DNA of 64,000 nt. Source: Anodontia alba (Eukaryota; Mollusca; Bivalvia; Lucinida; Lucinidae). Positions 41,784 to 53,422 of the stretch are shown here, in pieces. Every line of letters begins with the position of its first letter. The stretch's first letter is position 1. A model generated the notes under the pieces. It did no database searches and had not been told where the DNA came from. It saw only the letters and a list, made by a program, of their open reading frames with translations. The stretch spans positions 32,507,473 to 32,571,472 of the forward strand of contig OZ024823.1 of assembly GCA_964016985.1 (NCBI GenBank), in the 5' to 3' direction. A program made the position numbers and the translations under genes.

Positions 41784-42106
41784 ATAACATGTAATATACG
41801 AACATTAAAAGTTGCTGGATTAAAATAGAAGTCGACAAGACTGGCTAATGCAAAAACGCCACAATCGTATGAATTAGGTTGCTGCTGAACTCTAGGAATT
41901 TTTACTTTTACGAAATTCTGGGTCCCAAATTTCTGGTCTTTACAGTAAATTTGACATAGTTGTATTTGTACATTATTTTTTTAATCCGTAAGAAACTGTA
42001 TCTGGGTCTAAAGGAGTCTGAAAACTCATTGTCCAATGATTTTTGCCGTCAAATTGAATTTGAGCACTCGGAGATGCTTGTGATTTAAATTGTTTTGAAG
42101 TATTCC

Positions 42107-42169
42107 AAACAGTGTAGACCCAGATCAGACGCCCGAGAACGCGACGTCTGATCAGGGTCTACCCCATTT
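42107..42169. mobile_element. Family A hairpin MITE copy
   Basis: AAACAGTGTAGACCCAGATC, GACGCCCGAGAACGCGACGTC apex, TGATCAGGGTCTACCCCAT. Confidence 0.75.
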
Positions 42170-42581
42170 ATTACGCATCCAGCAATTTTCATAAATGATC
42201 CGAAAACGATGAAAACAAATTAAAAAAAATAACAACAACAAATAAATAAATAATAAAAAAAAAAAACAAAAAAAAAAAACATTAACTACAACATTATAAT
42301 GCATCAGTAAATTCGATTAAAAATATACAAAATTATTATAGTAATGAAAATAGAAATTTTTGAAAGGCGTGTTCACGTTAAGTATTCGCACGTGGCGGTC
42401 ATTATTGAAGTTAATGAAGTTAATTACTCATCGTTAACAAATAATCGGTTCGTTAAATGATAAATGATGCGTGAAACGATCTGTATTTAGTTCATTACAT
42501 TTTAAATTTCAGTTAAACTTTTTTTTTTTTTTTTTATCATTTCGTACTTTATTTTGAAACGGAAAAAAAAATATTTATTAT

Positions 42582-42591
42582 TCTTCTTTTT

Positions 42592-42621
<30 letters not shown>
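42582..42621 (+). repeat. (CTT)n microsatellite
   Basis: CTTCTTCTT run within an A/T-rich tract; the Arg/Lys-rich minus-strand frame over it is an artefact. Confidence 0.95.
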
Positions 42622-42622
<1 letters not shown>

Positions 42623-42942
42623 TTAATATAATTATTATAAGGTAGTAGGGACATTGATGAAGCTTCCGGCGAAAATCTATGTCTTTGGCCACATTAGGGG
42701 TTCCCATATATACAAGTCGGATACCTCTAAGTGCTCTTTTCTCATGTGACGGCTCAATTTTTTTACTACTACTACCACCACTACTTGCGGTGTTCCGGAA
42801 AACAATTATGATTAAATACTGGATAAAAATCTTCACCAAAACAATTCTTCCCTAATAAAAAGGACATTCGTAATGTTAAAAACTGATTGCGACGCAAACA
42901 TGAATTATAACGGACAAAACATCCATTCAGCCATTTATTTAG

Positions 42943-42981
42943 TTAGTCAGTCAGTCAGACAGTCAGTCAGTCAGTCAGTTG
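42943..42981 (+). repeat. (AGTC)n microsatellite
   Basis: AGTC units with two substitutions. Confidence 0.92.
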
Positions 42982-43131
42982 GTCTCTTCTGTAAAAATTA
43001 AAATTATTAATTTAGCTAAATATATCTTCTTTGTCATTAAAATTCGCCTTAGTGCTTAGCACTTTGGGTAAAACCTCATCGGACGATATTGTAGGTTTTT
43101 TTTTTTCTTGTCCATACCAGAGAGGGACTTT

Positions 43132-43235
43132 GGCATTTCATGCGAATTGTCAGAGGATACAATTCGTATGAGATGTCGAAAACATTTTCTTGTGGAGGTG
43201 TCGGAGGAGACAATTCGCATGAGATGTCGAGACCA
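43132..43235. mobile_element. Family G hairpin, duplicated right arm
   Basis: GGCATTTCATGCGAATTGTC with GACAATTCGCATGAGATGTC; the right arm occurs twice (43158-43178 and 43219-43235), separated by TTTCTTGTGGAGGT-type repeats. Confidence 0.6.
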
Positions 43236-43539
43236 TTTCTTGTGGAGGTTGAGGGATGTCAGCGATTGGCCGTCTACTGGAATTGCACAAAGGGCGGTAA
43301 GGGCTAAATAATGCTAGGATACTTTTAGTGTATGCCTCTTAAGCATATTTATATTCACATGATATTTTGACCTTTGCAATTTTGCTCTTCGGTAAACGAA
43401 ACATTGTATTACTTTGGCTACAAACATTGTATGATGTTTTATGCTGAATAAAGTTATTTGTATTGTATTGTATATATTACTCCTACTACTACTAATAATA
43501 ATAGCTCAAATTGGCGGTTTGCTTCAACATGTGCCGAAC

Positions 43540-44290
43540 ATTTGCATCCCGATACCGGGACTTTGACAAAATGCTGCAACATCAGCAACTGACATTTTTT
43601 TTTTTATGTTTATAATTATTTTATAGATTGGAGCATTACCTTTAATTGGCTGTTTAGTTTATTAATATCAATTAAGTAATTTTGACCGCAATGAATACCG
43701 GGACATGTGAACCTCGATACCGGGACTTTAACAGAATGTCACAACATCAGCAACTGACATAATTTTACAAATTTATACTTGTTTTCATAGATTGAAGTAT
43801 TGCCTTTTACAGGGTGTTTAATTTATTAAAATCGATCGCGTAGTTTTGATGTTATGCCATGTCAAAGACGTATGCCCCTGTGGATATCGGGACATGTGAA
43901 CCCCGATACCGGGACTTTGACAGAATGCCATAACATCAGCAACAGACATATTTTTACAAATTATATTTTATGCATAGATTGGAGTATTGCCTTTTTTAGG
44001 GTGTTTAATTTATTAAAATCGATCGCGTAGTTTTGATGTTATGCCATGTCAAAGACGTATGCCCCTATGGATACCGGGACAAGTGAATCTCGATACCGGG
44101 ACTTTGACAACATCCTGCAACATCAGCAACAAATATTTTTTTTATCAAATATCATTATTTTGTAGATTAGATTATTGCCGTTAATTTGGTATTTAAATTA
44201 TTAAAATCTGCCAAGTACTTTTGATGTTGTACTGTGTCAAACACATAAACCTTTATGAATACCGGGACATGGATACCGGGAATACCGTAG
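43540..44290 (-). repeat. Right tandem array of FB4, inverted, about four units
   Basis: The inverse of the left array: GATACCGGGACTTTGAC, ATCAGCAACTGACAT and TTTTGATGTTATGCCATGTC recur about every 185 bp. Confidence 0.85.
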
Positions 44291-44454
44291 ATTAGCATTC
44301 ACCTGTTTCTTTACTTTCATTCCTTTGTGTCTCTCTCTCCCCTTTCCCTCTCTTTCATCTCCTCTACTATCTCTTTTCTCCCTTTCTCTGGGATACGGCA
44401 CAAAATGACCCATAAGGGCTGACGGGTCGTTAATCCCTAACTCAATCAATGTTA

Positions 44455-45360
44455 CAGATTATATGTTTCTCTTTTATGGTACTTGTTCTATGGAAGCCCC
44501 GGAAGTACGTCATACTTCCGACTTCTTACCTTCCGAATTTTTACTTCGGACTCCTAACTTTCGACTTCAATATCTAACTTATCTTTCTCCTTAAATAAAG
44601 TATGAGACATATGTGCCGTGAAACAGCTACTTCTAACTAAAAACTACTTTAACAAAATGACAAAAACACCAGTATGCTGAATGAGTCTATTATGGTTAGA
44701 TTTTTTCTCCAACATGTATCAGTGAATTCCAGACAACTCACAGGTGTTACTTTAACAAGACAAATAAGAAAGTTCTATATTTTCAAATTTCATAGAAACT
44801 AAAGATGAGGCCCTCTTAGGGATTTGGGGAAACAGGGGAATACGGCAATTTATTTCAAGGAACAAGGGAACAAAAGTCTAAAACTGAAGAGAACAGGGGA
44901 ACAAATGCAATTTTGGGGAAGACGGCCATAGAAAATCAAGATTGTGATTTGGGGGAACAAGGGAAAATGCCATTTTTTAGGGGCACAGGGGAATAGGTAC
45001 CCCCTCCCCGCTTGGGAGGGCCTCAAACATAACATTAACGACTACAGCCTATCACACTACAAAAGCTTGACGTTACCTCAAAACCGCGATGAAAATGACA
45101 GAAACACCCCAAAACTGAGGTTTGTAAGGCTTATGTAAAGTTAAACCCTGTAATGACACTATGTCAAGCGCCGTACAAATTTGGGTAATTTACTCAACAG
45201 TAGCAAGACACAATGAACACATTGTATGTTCACTCTTAATACAAGCCCCGATCAATGGATAGGGGTGATAGCTACAACACTATTTCAAGGCTTTTAATAA
45301 ATGAATATGCAGATATAGCGGGTCAGTCCTAGCTGGAGAAGGAAACAAGATGGCATGTTT
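44455..45360. other. No recognisable feature
   Basis: Holds a loosely repetitive GGGGAACAAGGG-type stretch (about 44820-45015) but no gene or clear element. Confidence 0.4.
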
Positions 45361-45364
45361 CGAA

Positions 45365-46650
45365 TTTATTATACCCCTGTAAACTTGCCCTGTGCTCACG
45401 TCGTCCGTTCGTCCGTCTATTCGGGCACACAATTGAGCCTATATCAGATACATCTTCACACCATGTCCTTTATTCCATAGACTTGTAACATAGAAAATAA
45501 ACAATAAATGCCCGAACGAGGGAACATACGTGTGTCCGTCCGCACGTGACACTGTTTATGCCTAATATCTTGAAATTGCAACAACATATATTCAAGAATT
45601 TCTGCAGACATTCATATCACTAAAAAGTACGTACAAACCAAAAAAACGTTTGAGCTATGGGGCCAATTCTCGTATAGCTATTGCCATTTGTTAAAATAAT
45701 TATGGCAGTAAAAAGCTTATGTGCACACCATCTCCCTAACAATTCATCGGATTTTGACCAAACTGGTAGGACCCGGAAAACAAGTGATTTCAATTTTGCG
45801 ACCTTGACAAATTTCAAGTTGACTATATTAAACCACTCTTAAAATGAGTCCTGTGTGCATTCTGCCTGATGAATCAATAAATGGAAGTTGACCAAACTAG
45901 AACAGATTGATCAGTTGAACTTGGAAAAAAAGTTTTAAAATTTGGTGACCATTTTATTTTCAATATCCCACCAGCACTTTGAAACACAAATTTTGATTGA
46001 AAGCAAACAAAAACGTTTGCATCCAATAGCTGGAACTGTATCATAACAAGCACATATACGTTATTCAGGCACGGAAAAGAAGTGATTAGACTTTGTTGAT
46101 GTTGTCTTTATTTGCATGGTCACTTCAATTTAATGGTGCTTAAAAAGGGCCTTCAGTGCACTCTAACTCATAAAAAGATAAAATGAATTTGACCAATAAT
46201 GGGATGAGGGAAAGTGAAATGTTCAAACATTTGATAAATCATGGTGTTGATTTTATTTTCCAGTCCTATTCTGGAAAATAAAATCAACACCATGATTCAG
46301 CATATGATTCTATTGTGGAAGTTTGAAAATATTTGAGAATCACAGATGAGGCCATATTGACCGAAACCAGATAGTCTGGGACTTTAACACTTCACATTTT
46401 CAGTTTATGAAGTATTCCTTACTTTTAAAGAATAAATTTTACTTGAGTTATACAACTGAATGGTTTTAAATCAAAATAAAAGAGAAGAGAAGGCACGTTA
46501 TATACACCAGTACAAAAAAATCTTATTTGCAACTGAAATTTAATTTTCTGAAATTATGTTTATGATCATTGAATACATTGTAGATTTTTAATATATATGG
46601 GGGTCTCTAATGGGCCCTAATTGGCCGAAACAAGCTAGTATGCCCCAGAC
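45365..46650 (+). mobile_element. Probable tandem-array element fragment
   Basis: CTCACGTCGTCCGTTCGTCC near 45393 is followed by text typical of these elements' cores (ATTTTGACCAAACTGG at 45748, AGTTGACCAAACT at 45885, GGCCGAAACAAGC / GACCGAAACCAGA at 46620 and 46358). No clean subterminal repeats found. Ordinary non-coding sequence is the alternative. Confidence 0.3.
46237..46297. repeat. Perfect 27-bp-arm palindrome
   Basis: AATCATGGTGTTGATTTTAT continues through TTTCCAG, a 7-nt loop (TCCTATT), then the exact inverse. The flanks show no further inverted repeat. Confidence 0.88.
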
Positions 46651-46654
46651 AAAC

Positions 46655-48540
46655 TTGAAAACAGCATGCTATGTATTCTTTGCTTCCAAAGGATAACCTT
46701 TTATAGAACATATTTACGATGGCAAATAAATCAGCAAAGTCAAGTTTCAGATACCCTAATTAAATATGCCCTAATGAGCTTCCATATGACTGTCATTGCT
46801 AAATGTGTTGGCTCACGATATAAGGTATTGAACAACATATCATGCAAGCTTTGTGTAAACGTTCTTTGCGAGATCCCCCGCTGTACACCCATGCTTTATT
46901 AAGAGACCCAGCAGAAGTTTACAGACCTAGCTCTGTAGCCGGGCTCGTCCATTCGAAATCATAAATTGTGTACTCCTAAGTAACCTTTTATCGTGTTCGC
47001 ATAAAACCAGCGAATTAATTCCACGTTTTAACTGAAACTACAGGGTAGCCTTGTATGATTACTTTTGTATGTCAGAAATTTCAATCTGAGTAAAAAGATG
47101 GTTTCTAAGATTAGCGGACATGTATTACTCCTTTTTGCCAATGTAAAATGTAAGCCCTCATTAATTCAACAACAAATATTAATAAATTTTTCGACACATG
47201 TCCAGTGCAAGTTACAGAGTAACATGCTAACCTAAACAACAATCGGCGCAACATGGCATGTGCATCCATTATGCATCCGTTCGATGAACTAGAACAGCCG
47301 CAAGCACTCAGTGGGCACCTGTACACTAAGATTAATTTCAACAGGACTTCATACATATTCATAGAGATTAATAGCCCCAGATTTCATTGATGATGATGTC
47401 ACGCCTAAAAGGTACACGGTCCTTTGCAAAGAGCAAAGGCTCCAACAAACCTGTGCATATGGTTGAATCCGTTGAACCCTGCTGGTTTCACAGCCTAAGT
47501 AAAGATGTGCACCCTTTAAAAGTGAGGGTCAATCATATGCGTGGTGTAACCAAACAGCCCATTATGTGCGACAATGCTCATAGTTGAACGATTATGTTGA
47601 AGCAAAACCAATGCTTAAATACAACTGTTTTTTAACAGCCTCCGTCTAAAAATTTTACAGTAGAAAACGATAACAATTAATCATTGCTAGCCTTGCCCAG
47701 TATTAAACTCGCATTTTGTTAGATTTCATTAAAATTATCCGTCGTACTTCGTTTTATTTTTTTAAGGACAATCCTTTGGAAGCATGGAATAAACGACAGA
47801 ACTGAAATTCTAGGGTGTACATTTTTTTCTGGGCCTGACTAGCTAGTTTTGGCACAAAAAGGCTCCATCAGTGACCCTTAAATATTTTGGAAATTCCACA
47901 ATAGAATCAATGATTCAAAAGGACCAGTAAATATAATCTACACCATTATGTAGGGCAAGGTGACTTTTTACGGCCACCACACATTCCCTTTACATCAGCT
48001 GTAGTGAAATTCGCAATGTCCTTTCCTGTTCGAACTTTAGTTTCCCGGTGATGATGTTATTTACTTTTGTTCGAAACTGTGGAATTGTTCTTGTTGGTAT
48101 TTTCTCCTGAAGTTCCTTGATGATTGTTCCGTGTCATTGTTTTCATCTTTATATAATGCTCAATTGTTCATCTAAATTTTTCGTATTCAAAGATTGTCCA
48201 AGGTACGTTTTTCTTATCTGAAATATAAAATATTGTACAGTCTAAAATTACAGCCCAATCAGATTGATTAAAGTGAACAAAAAGTGCAGACTGTTCTGTA
48301 AAAGTATCATTGTTACGTTGAGTTACTATCTCACTTTATATTGCATCATATTAGTGATTTGAAGAGTGGACTCTTTTCCAGTTTAAAATATGTCCTGCTT
48401 TCTAAAAAGAGTTTATCAGTCATTTGTTTCAGAAGATATTTCAGATGGTACGCATTTTGTTCAATGTCTACAGTTCATTCAGAAACAGTCTTATCGCGTT
48501 AAACTTTGTGTGCGTGTGTATGTTTATACAAACATAATCA
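46655..48540. other. No recognisable feature
   Basis: Several 60-83 codon frames on both strands (for example 47111-47362 minus, 47387-47587 plus) without motifs, splice context or repeat identity. Confidence 0.4.
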
Positions 48541-48545
48541 AATTG

Positions 48546-48757
48546 CTAATATTTGTGTGATTTAGTTCCTTTCAGCATGTTCAGGGCGGTCTTAAGTTTC
48601 TTCTCCAGGGAGTCTGGTTTTCGATTATCGATCGGGTCATTAAAAGGAAATTTTGAAAGGGTCGTAAAACCCAAATGGTAGTTGTTAAATTTTAAAGTCT
48701 CACTTTGCTTTAGGTAAACCCATCGGGTAATCTGATTGCAGCGTTTCCCCATTGCAA
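48546..48757 (-). other. Candidate terminal exon, unrecognised
   Basis: On the minus strand a TTTTACAG acceptor-like site precedes 48757 and a frame starting MGKRCNQITRWVYLKQSETL runs to TAG at 48546-48548, ending NMLKGTKSHKY. It is moderately GC-richer than the flanks. Its frame does not match the outgoing phase of the better exon at 49236-49334, so either an exon between them is missing or one of the two is spurious. Confidence 0.25.
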
Positions 48758-48975
48758 CTGTAAAATCACCTTTTGATAGGCATGTAAATCATTGACCAAC
48801 TTCCGTTTCCTATTATGCATTAACCTGCATTTAAATCGAGACCTAGGATAGAGAAGTCATAAAAGCTGGAGTTGAAGCCCAATAGTCCTCTCCCGACTGC
48901 TCGAAGCTGGTCCCTCTGTTGCAGTCTCTTTACATGTTTATTGGATTTATGTGGTGGTGCACGCCTTATACAATG

Positions 48976-48976
<1 letters not shown>

Positions 48977-49009
<33 letters not shown>
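48977..49009 (+). repeat. (GT)n microsatellite
   Basis: Sixteen GT units. Confidence 0.95.
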
Positions 49010-49010
<1 letters not shown>

Positions 49011-49235
49011 TTGATATCACTATTTCTGTCTCTTCTTTCGTTGGCTTGAACTGACTGTTTCAGCGTTGTTTTTTTTTCTTCTAAGTATGTTTTTTTCTTT
49101 CTTGACATGTTTATTTCGACACATTTTTAAACATGCACTCCTTCGTAAACATTCTTAATGTTGAGCCTAGTTTCAGGTTTAAAACTGAAATACTTTTTAT
49201 TCCCTATTTTAAGCGTTTTTAAAAATGAAACATAC

Positions 49236-49334
49236 CTTTGCTTGAGTTTACCGGCCTCCTCGTTTTTTGGCATAGCCTTAGTATCATTCAGTTGCTGCAT
49301 GATGCATTGTTTTCTTCCACGGGTACAGAAGCCA
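49236..49334 (-). other. Candidate internal exon of an unrecognised gene
   Basis: On the minus strand TTTATACTATTTTCAG precedes 49334 and CAAAG/GTATGT follows 49236: strong acceptor and donor around 99 bp. The open frame reads GFCTRGRKQCIMQQLNDTKA then MPKNEEAGKLKQ, charged and exon-like, with phase 2 at both ends so the exon is symmetric. No flanking exons identified with confidence. Family not recognised. Confidence 0.38.
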
Positions 49335-49339
49335 CTGAA

Positions 49340-50525
49340 AATAGTATAAATAAAAATAATAAAACAGTTTACATTATCTGTCAATATATACTGACGCCAT
49401 TATTGATCGCTTTTCTCTGTTCAACGTTATACTAAAATATATTTAAAAAGGAAGAAGACAGTGGTTATCCAGAAGGAAACAAAACAATTAGCGATCACAG
49501 CCACCCGGGTTATTTTGGGCTTGTGTTTGTGTTTCTTTCCCTTTTATGTCTCTGATGGGAGGTTTGGGATAATTGTATCGATTCTTGATCATTGCCTTCC
49601 CTTCTATTTTACATTGAAATTGACAGAAATTACAAAACGAAACATTTGCATAACACCAATATAACACATAACACCCATATAACGCATAATAAATATGTAC
49701 AATCGAATAACACAGTACAGCCAAGTAGGGAAGGGTTGGATTAAAACCCGTGTTTAGAGCGTCTAGAATCGTTCCTGTTTCCTAAGTAGTTGTTACATGA
49801 AAACAATTACAGGAATACAATCACATATCACAAGAAATACAACAGGTAGCAAAAGTGCAGCAATACCCATTTGCATTACAGTATAACTACAAGTCACTAA
49901 CATCTTCTGTTTAATAGGTAACGTATTTAACGTATCTCCAGCTTATTTCTGAAACAATTTTAAGTGGTATTCACTATTTATAATTATGACTCAATGTAAC
50001 AATGCATTTAAAGAAAATACAAGAACGCACAACCTAAATAACAAGGGGACACAAGTATACACGTATATAAAGCAGATATGGTCTTAACTTCTACATAAGT
50101 TATTTTGTTTTAAATTTATATCTGTGTAAAATTATAAGAAGATTCTAATCCCCTGCACGTTTTTTCCAGATGCCAATTATTTATTTATGTTCCCTGCTTA
50201 CTGTTACTCCATACCTATATAATGAATATTTTCTATCTGCTTTTGGGCTTTAGGCCTTTATTGCATAAAAGGACACCACATGAAATGTTGCATAACAAAT
50301 GTACAAGTTTATTGAAATAATTAACATATACTCATCAAAATAATTTAAGGGTCATTAAATGCAATTTTCCATATATGCAAACTTTGACCGAGTCTATGGG
50401 CAAAAACCACAGAAGATATTGAAATGGTGTTGAATGTTTCTTAAAGTGGAGCCCGAAAAGGAGTGTTTCCAACAACAAATATTGAAATGAAAGGTTTCAT
50501 TTTAAAATTCGTACAAATGCTACTT
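49340..50525. other. No recognisable feature
   Basis: AT-rich sequence; could be intronic if the exon at 49236-49334 is real. Confidence 0.4.
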
Positions 50526-50529
50526 TTTA

Positions 50530-50561
<32 letters not shown>
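50530..50561 (+). repeat. Poly-A tract
   Basis: About 32 A. Confidence 0.95.
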
Positions 50562-50564
<3 letters not shown>

Positions 50565-50933
50565 AAATTGACATTTGAACATTATGGTAAGTAATAAAGG
50601 TAAGAGAAAAGTCCAGGGAGTGCCACTAACCCGAAATTTTCCCAGACACCATATAGGAAGAGGAACGTCTTGCCTTCAAACTGTGAATAAATCATAAACA
50701 AAGTTTTAATTTCAATCAAGAAACTCACACTTTCCTACTGTTACCTATTATGGATTATTCACTGTCTATTGGGAATGAACGAGGCTTTTTTAGGCAATTT
50801 TAGCCTCCTAAAGGGATGACCATTTTTTCTAGACATATCTGTGTGTCTTTTACCTCTAAGAAAGTGGAATCTGCAAGATTATGTTTGGAGTAAATAATTG
50901 TTTTGACTAAAAATAGAATTTTTTACATATTCT

Positions 50934-50934
50934 G

Positions 50935-50970
<36 letters not shown>
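50934..50970 (+). repeat. Poly-A tract abutting tandem element III
   Basis: About 37 A directly before GGCCAACAGGCTACGGGTCG. Similar T/A tracts border element II at 33315-33327. Confidence 0.92.
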
Positions 50971-50973
<3 letters not shown>

Positions 50974-53041
50974 CAACAGGCTACGGGTCGCTCACCTGAG
51001 TGGCATTGCGAGTGCAGATATGCAGATCTTATATAACATTTTTCCAATTCTGTCATCGCAACCAATTAAAAGATCATCATCCTTTAAGCAGTTCTTAATT
51101 TTGAAGAAGAATACTATATATGGCATGCCAGTCAATGGAGCTTGAACATTTGAACAAACTCTCAATCACATTTCAACAGTAGGATCAATGTGAAATTTGG
51201 TTGCAATTGCCAAAGTGGTTTCTGAAGAATCATGATTTTATACATGTAAACAGCACAGTGGCAGATAAATATACTAAACATAAACAAGACGGTAGCCATC
51301 TTGGATTTCCAATCAGAATGAATTTAGCTAATGTTGATCTACAAGTCACCTCGATACTTCCAATGAACTTTAAGTCAATTGCCCTTTCGGTTCAGGGGTA
51401 AAAGTTCAAAACAGATTTTCAAGATGGCCACCATAGCCGCAATTTGAGATTTCCTATCGCAATCATTTGAGCCATTTTTGATCTACAAGTCACCCTGATG
51501 CTTCCTACCAAGTTTCGAGTCAATTGGCCTTTCAGTTCAGAAGAAGTAAAGAAAAATAGATTTTCAAGATGGCCGCCATCTTGGATTTCCAATCGGAATG
51601 CTTTTAGCTATTTTTATATCAACAAGTCATCCCGATGCTTCCTACCAATTTTCAAATCAACTGGCCCTTTGGGTCAGGAAAATAAGTGAAAAAAAAAAAG
51701 AGTTTCAAAATGGCCACAATGGCAGCCATCTTGGATTTCCGATCCAAACATTTTAAGCTATTCTAGATCTACAAGTTACCCGAACGCTTCCTTCCAAGTT
51801 TCGAGTCAAACGGCCTTTCAGTTCAGGAGAAGAAGCTGAAAATAGATTTTAAAGATGGCTGTCATAGCGGCCATCTTGGATTTCTGATAGGGATGATTTT
51901 ATCTATTTTTGTTCTACAGGTCACCCTGATGCTTCCTACCTAGTTTAAAGCCAATAAGCCTTCCGGTTCAGGAGAAGGTGAAAAATAGATTTTCAAAATG
52001 GCCACCATGGCAGCCGTCTTGGATTTCCAATCAGAACGATTTTAGCCTTTTTTAATCTATAAGTCACCCCGATGCTTCCTACCAAGTTTCAACTCAATTG
52101 GCTTTTGGGTTAAGGAGAAAAAGCGAAAGAAAAATTTTCAAGATGGCCACCAGGGCGGCCATCTTGGACTTCCGATCGGCATGGTCTTAGCTATTTTTGA
52201 TCTACAAGTCACCCCGATGCTTCCTACAATGTTTGGAGTCAATTAGCTTTTGGGTTTAGGAAAAGAAGCGAAAAATAGATTTTCAAGATGGCGGCCATCT
52301 TGGATTTCCGATTGGAATGATTTTAGCAACTTTTGTTCTATAAGTCACCCCGATGCTTCCTACCAAGTTTCGAGTCAATTGGCATTTGGGGTTAGGAGAA
52401 GAAGCGAAAAATAGATTTTCAAGATGGCCACCATGGCGCCATCTTGGATTTCCGATCGGCACGATTTTAGCTATTTTTGGTCTACAAGTCACCCCGATGC
52501 TTCCTACAATGTTTGAAGTCAACTGGCTTTTGGGTTTAGGAGAAGAAGCGAAAAATAGATTTTCAAGATGGCTGCCATGGCGGCCACCTTGGATTTCCGA
52601 TCAGCATGATTTTAGCTATTTTTGATCTACAAGTCACCCCGATGCTTCCTAACAAGTTTGGAGTCAATTGGCCCTTCGGCTCAGAAGAAGAAGCGAAAAA
52701 TAGATTTTCAAGATGGCGGCCATGCTGGATTTCCGATCGGCATGATTTTAGCTATTTTTATCTACAAGTCACTCCGATGTTTCCTAGCAAGTTTGGAGTC
52801 AATTGGCCTTTTGGTTCAGGAGAAGAAGCGAAAAATAGATTTTCAAGATGGCCGCCTTGGCGGCCATCTTGGATTTCCGATCGGCACGGTTTTAGCTATT
52901 TTTGATCTACAAGTCACCCCGATGCTTCCTACCAAGTTTGGAGTCAATTTGCCTTTCAGGAGAAGAAGCGAAAAATAGATTTTCAAGACAGCCGCCATGG
53001 TATGGCGGCCATCTTGGATTTTCGATCAGCACGATTTTAGC
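50971..53041 (+). mobile_element. Helentron-like tandem element III, cut by the N gap
   Basis: GCTCACCTGAG (50990-51000) matches the 5' end of element II. About twelve direct units of roughly 140-145 bp follow (phrases CACCCCGATGCTTCCTACCA, AGTTTGGAGTCAATTGGCCT, AAATAGATTTTCAAGATGGC, CATCTTGGATTTCCGATC). The array runs into the gap and its own 3' end is not seen. Open frames such as FSRWPPW/FQDG repeats are translations of the array. Confidence 0.75.
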
Positions 53042-53241
53042 NNNNNNNNNNNNNNNNNNNNNNNNNNNNNNNNNNNNNNNNNNNNNNNNNNNNNNNNNNN
53101 NNNNNNNNNNNNNNNNNNNNNNNNNNNNNNNNNNNNNNNNNNNNNNNNNNNNNNNNNNNNNNNNNNNNNNNNNNNNNNNNNNNNNNNNNNNNNNNNNNNN
53201 NNNNNNNNNNNNNNNNNNNNNNNNNNNNNNNNNNNNNNNNN
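53042..53241. other. Assembly gap, 200 N
   Basis: Exactly 200 N; the round number may be a placeholder, so the true distance is unknown. It lies inside the tandem array of element III. Confidence 0.99.
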
Positions 53242-53277
53242 AGATAAGCGGGTTCGAGATAACGAGAATAGACTGCA
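53242..53277. mobile_element. Family C MITE, right end only
   Basis: AGATAAGCGGGTTCGAGATA then ACGAGAATAGACTGCAT is the right terminus of the pogo/Tigger-like family C; the rest must be in the gap. Confidence 0.7.
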
Positions 53278-53422
53278 TATCACTCTTTAGATTTTTTTTT
53301 TTTCAATTTGGTGTGTTCCTTGTTCTCAAGGTTCATTCCTTTTAGAATCTATTACTCGCACTGGTTTCCCCCCGATTTCCTGCAGCCTCGATTTCCGATA
53401 TTAGGTTTCACTGGGTGTTATT

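Larger units (their letters stand above)
40072..44303. mobile_element. Complete foldback element FB4, tandem-array TIRs, 9-bp TSD
   Basis: TGTTTCTTT flanks both ends (40063-40071, 44304-44312). Termini GGTGCATACTAATCTACGG and the inverse CCGTAGATTAGCATTCACC. The left arm (to about 41050) consists of roughly 180-bp direct units with TCAAAGTCCCGGTATCGAG and ATTTTAATAAATTAAACACC; the right arm (from about 43540) carries the same units inverted. Long TIRs made of tandem units plus a 9-bp duplication are the hallmark of Foldback elements of the MULE group. The centre (41.05-43.54 kb) holds a PHD-finger remnant, MITEs and microsatellites. Confidence 0.85.
39933..44450 (+). mobile_element. SINE copy split by foldback element FB4
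   Basis: 39933-40071 matches the head and middle of the SINE at 60227-60515 (GGTCGGGTG, TGGGCAAGGCC, GAATGTTTTTATTTCTTCTG), and 44313-44450 continues it (ACTTTCATTCC, CTCTCTTTCATCTCC, GGGAxACGxCACAAAATGACC, TCGTTAA). The 4.2 kb between is element FB4. The 60.2-kb copy therefore gives the undisturbed order of the site. Confidence 0.82.

Noticed and set aside
43108..43311. 67-codon plus-strand frame with repeated ETIRMRCR peptide
   Set aside because: Translation of the family G hairpin and its duplicated arm.
48546..49334. Two-exon gene joining 49236-49334 to 48546-48757
   Set aside because: The outgoing phase of the first exon does not match the frame of the second; direct joining gives a different short tail ending after about 19 codons.
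52283..52978. Several overlapping open frames of 79-118 codons with repeated FSRWPPW / FQDG peptides
   Set aside because: They are translations of the Helentron-like tandem array; the period equals the DNA repeat and no other coding evidence exists.
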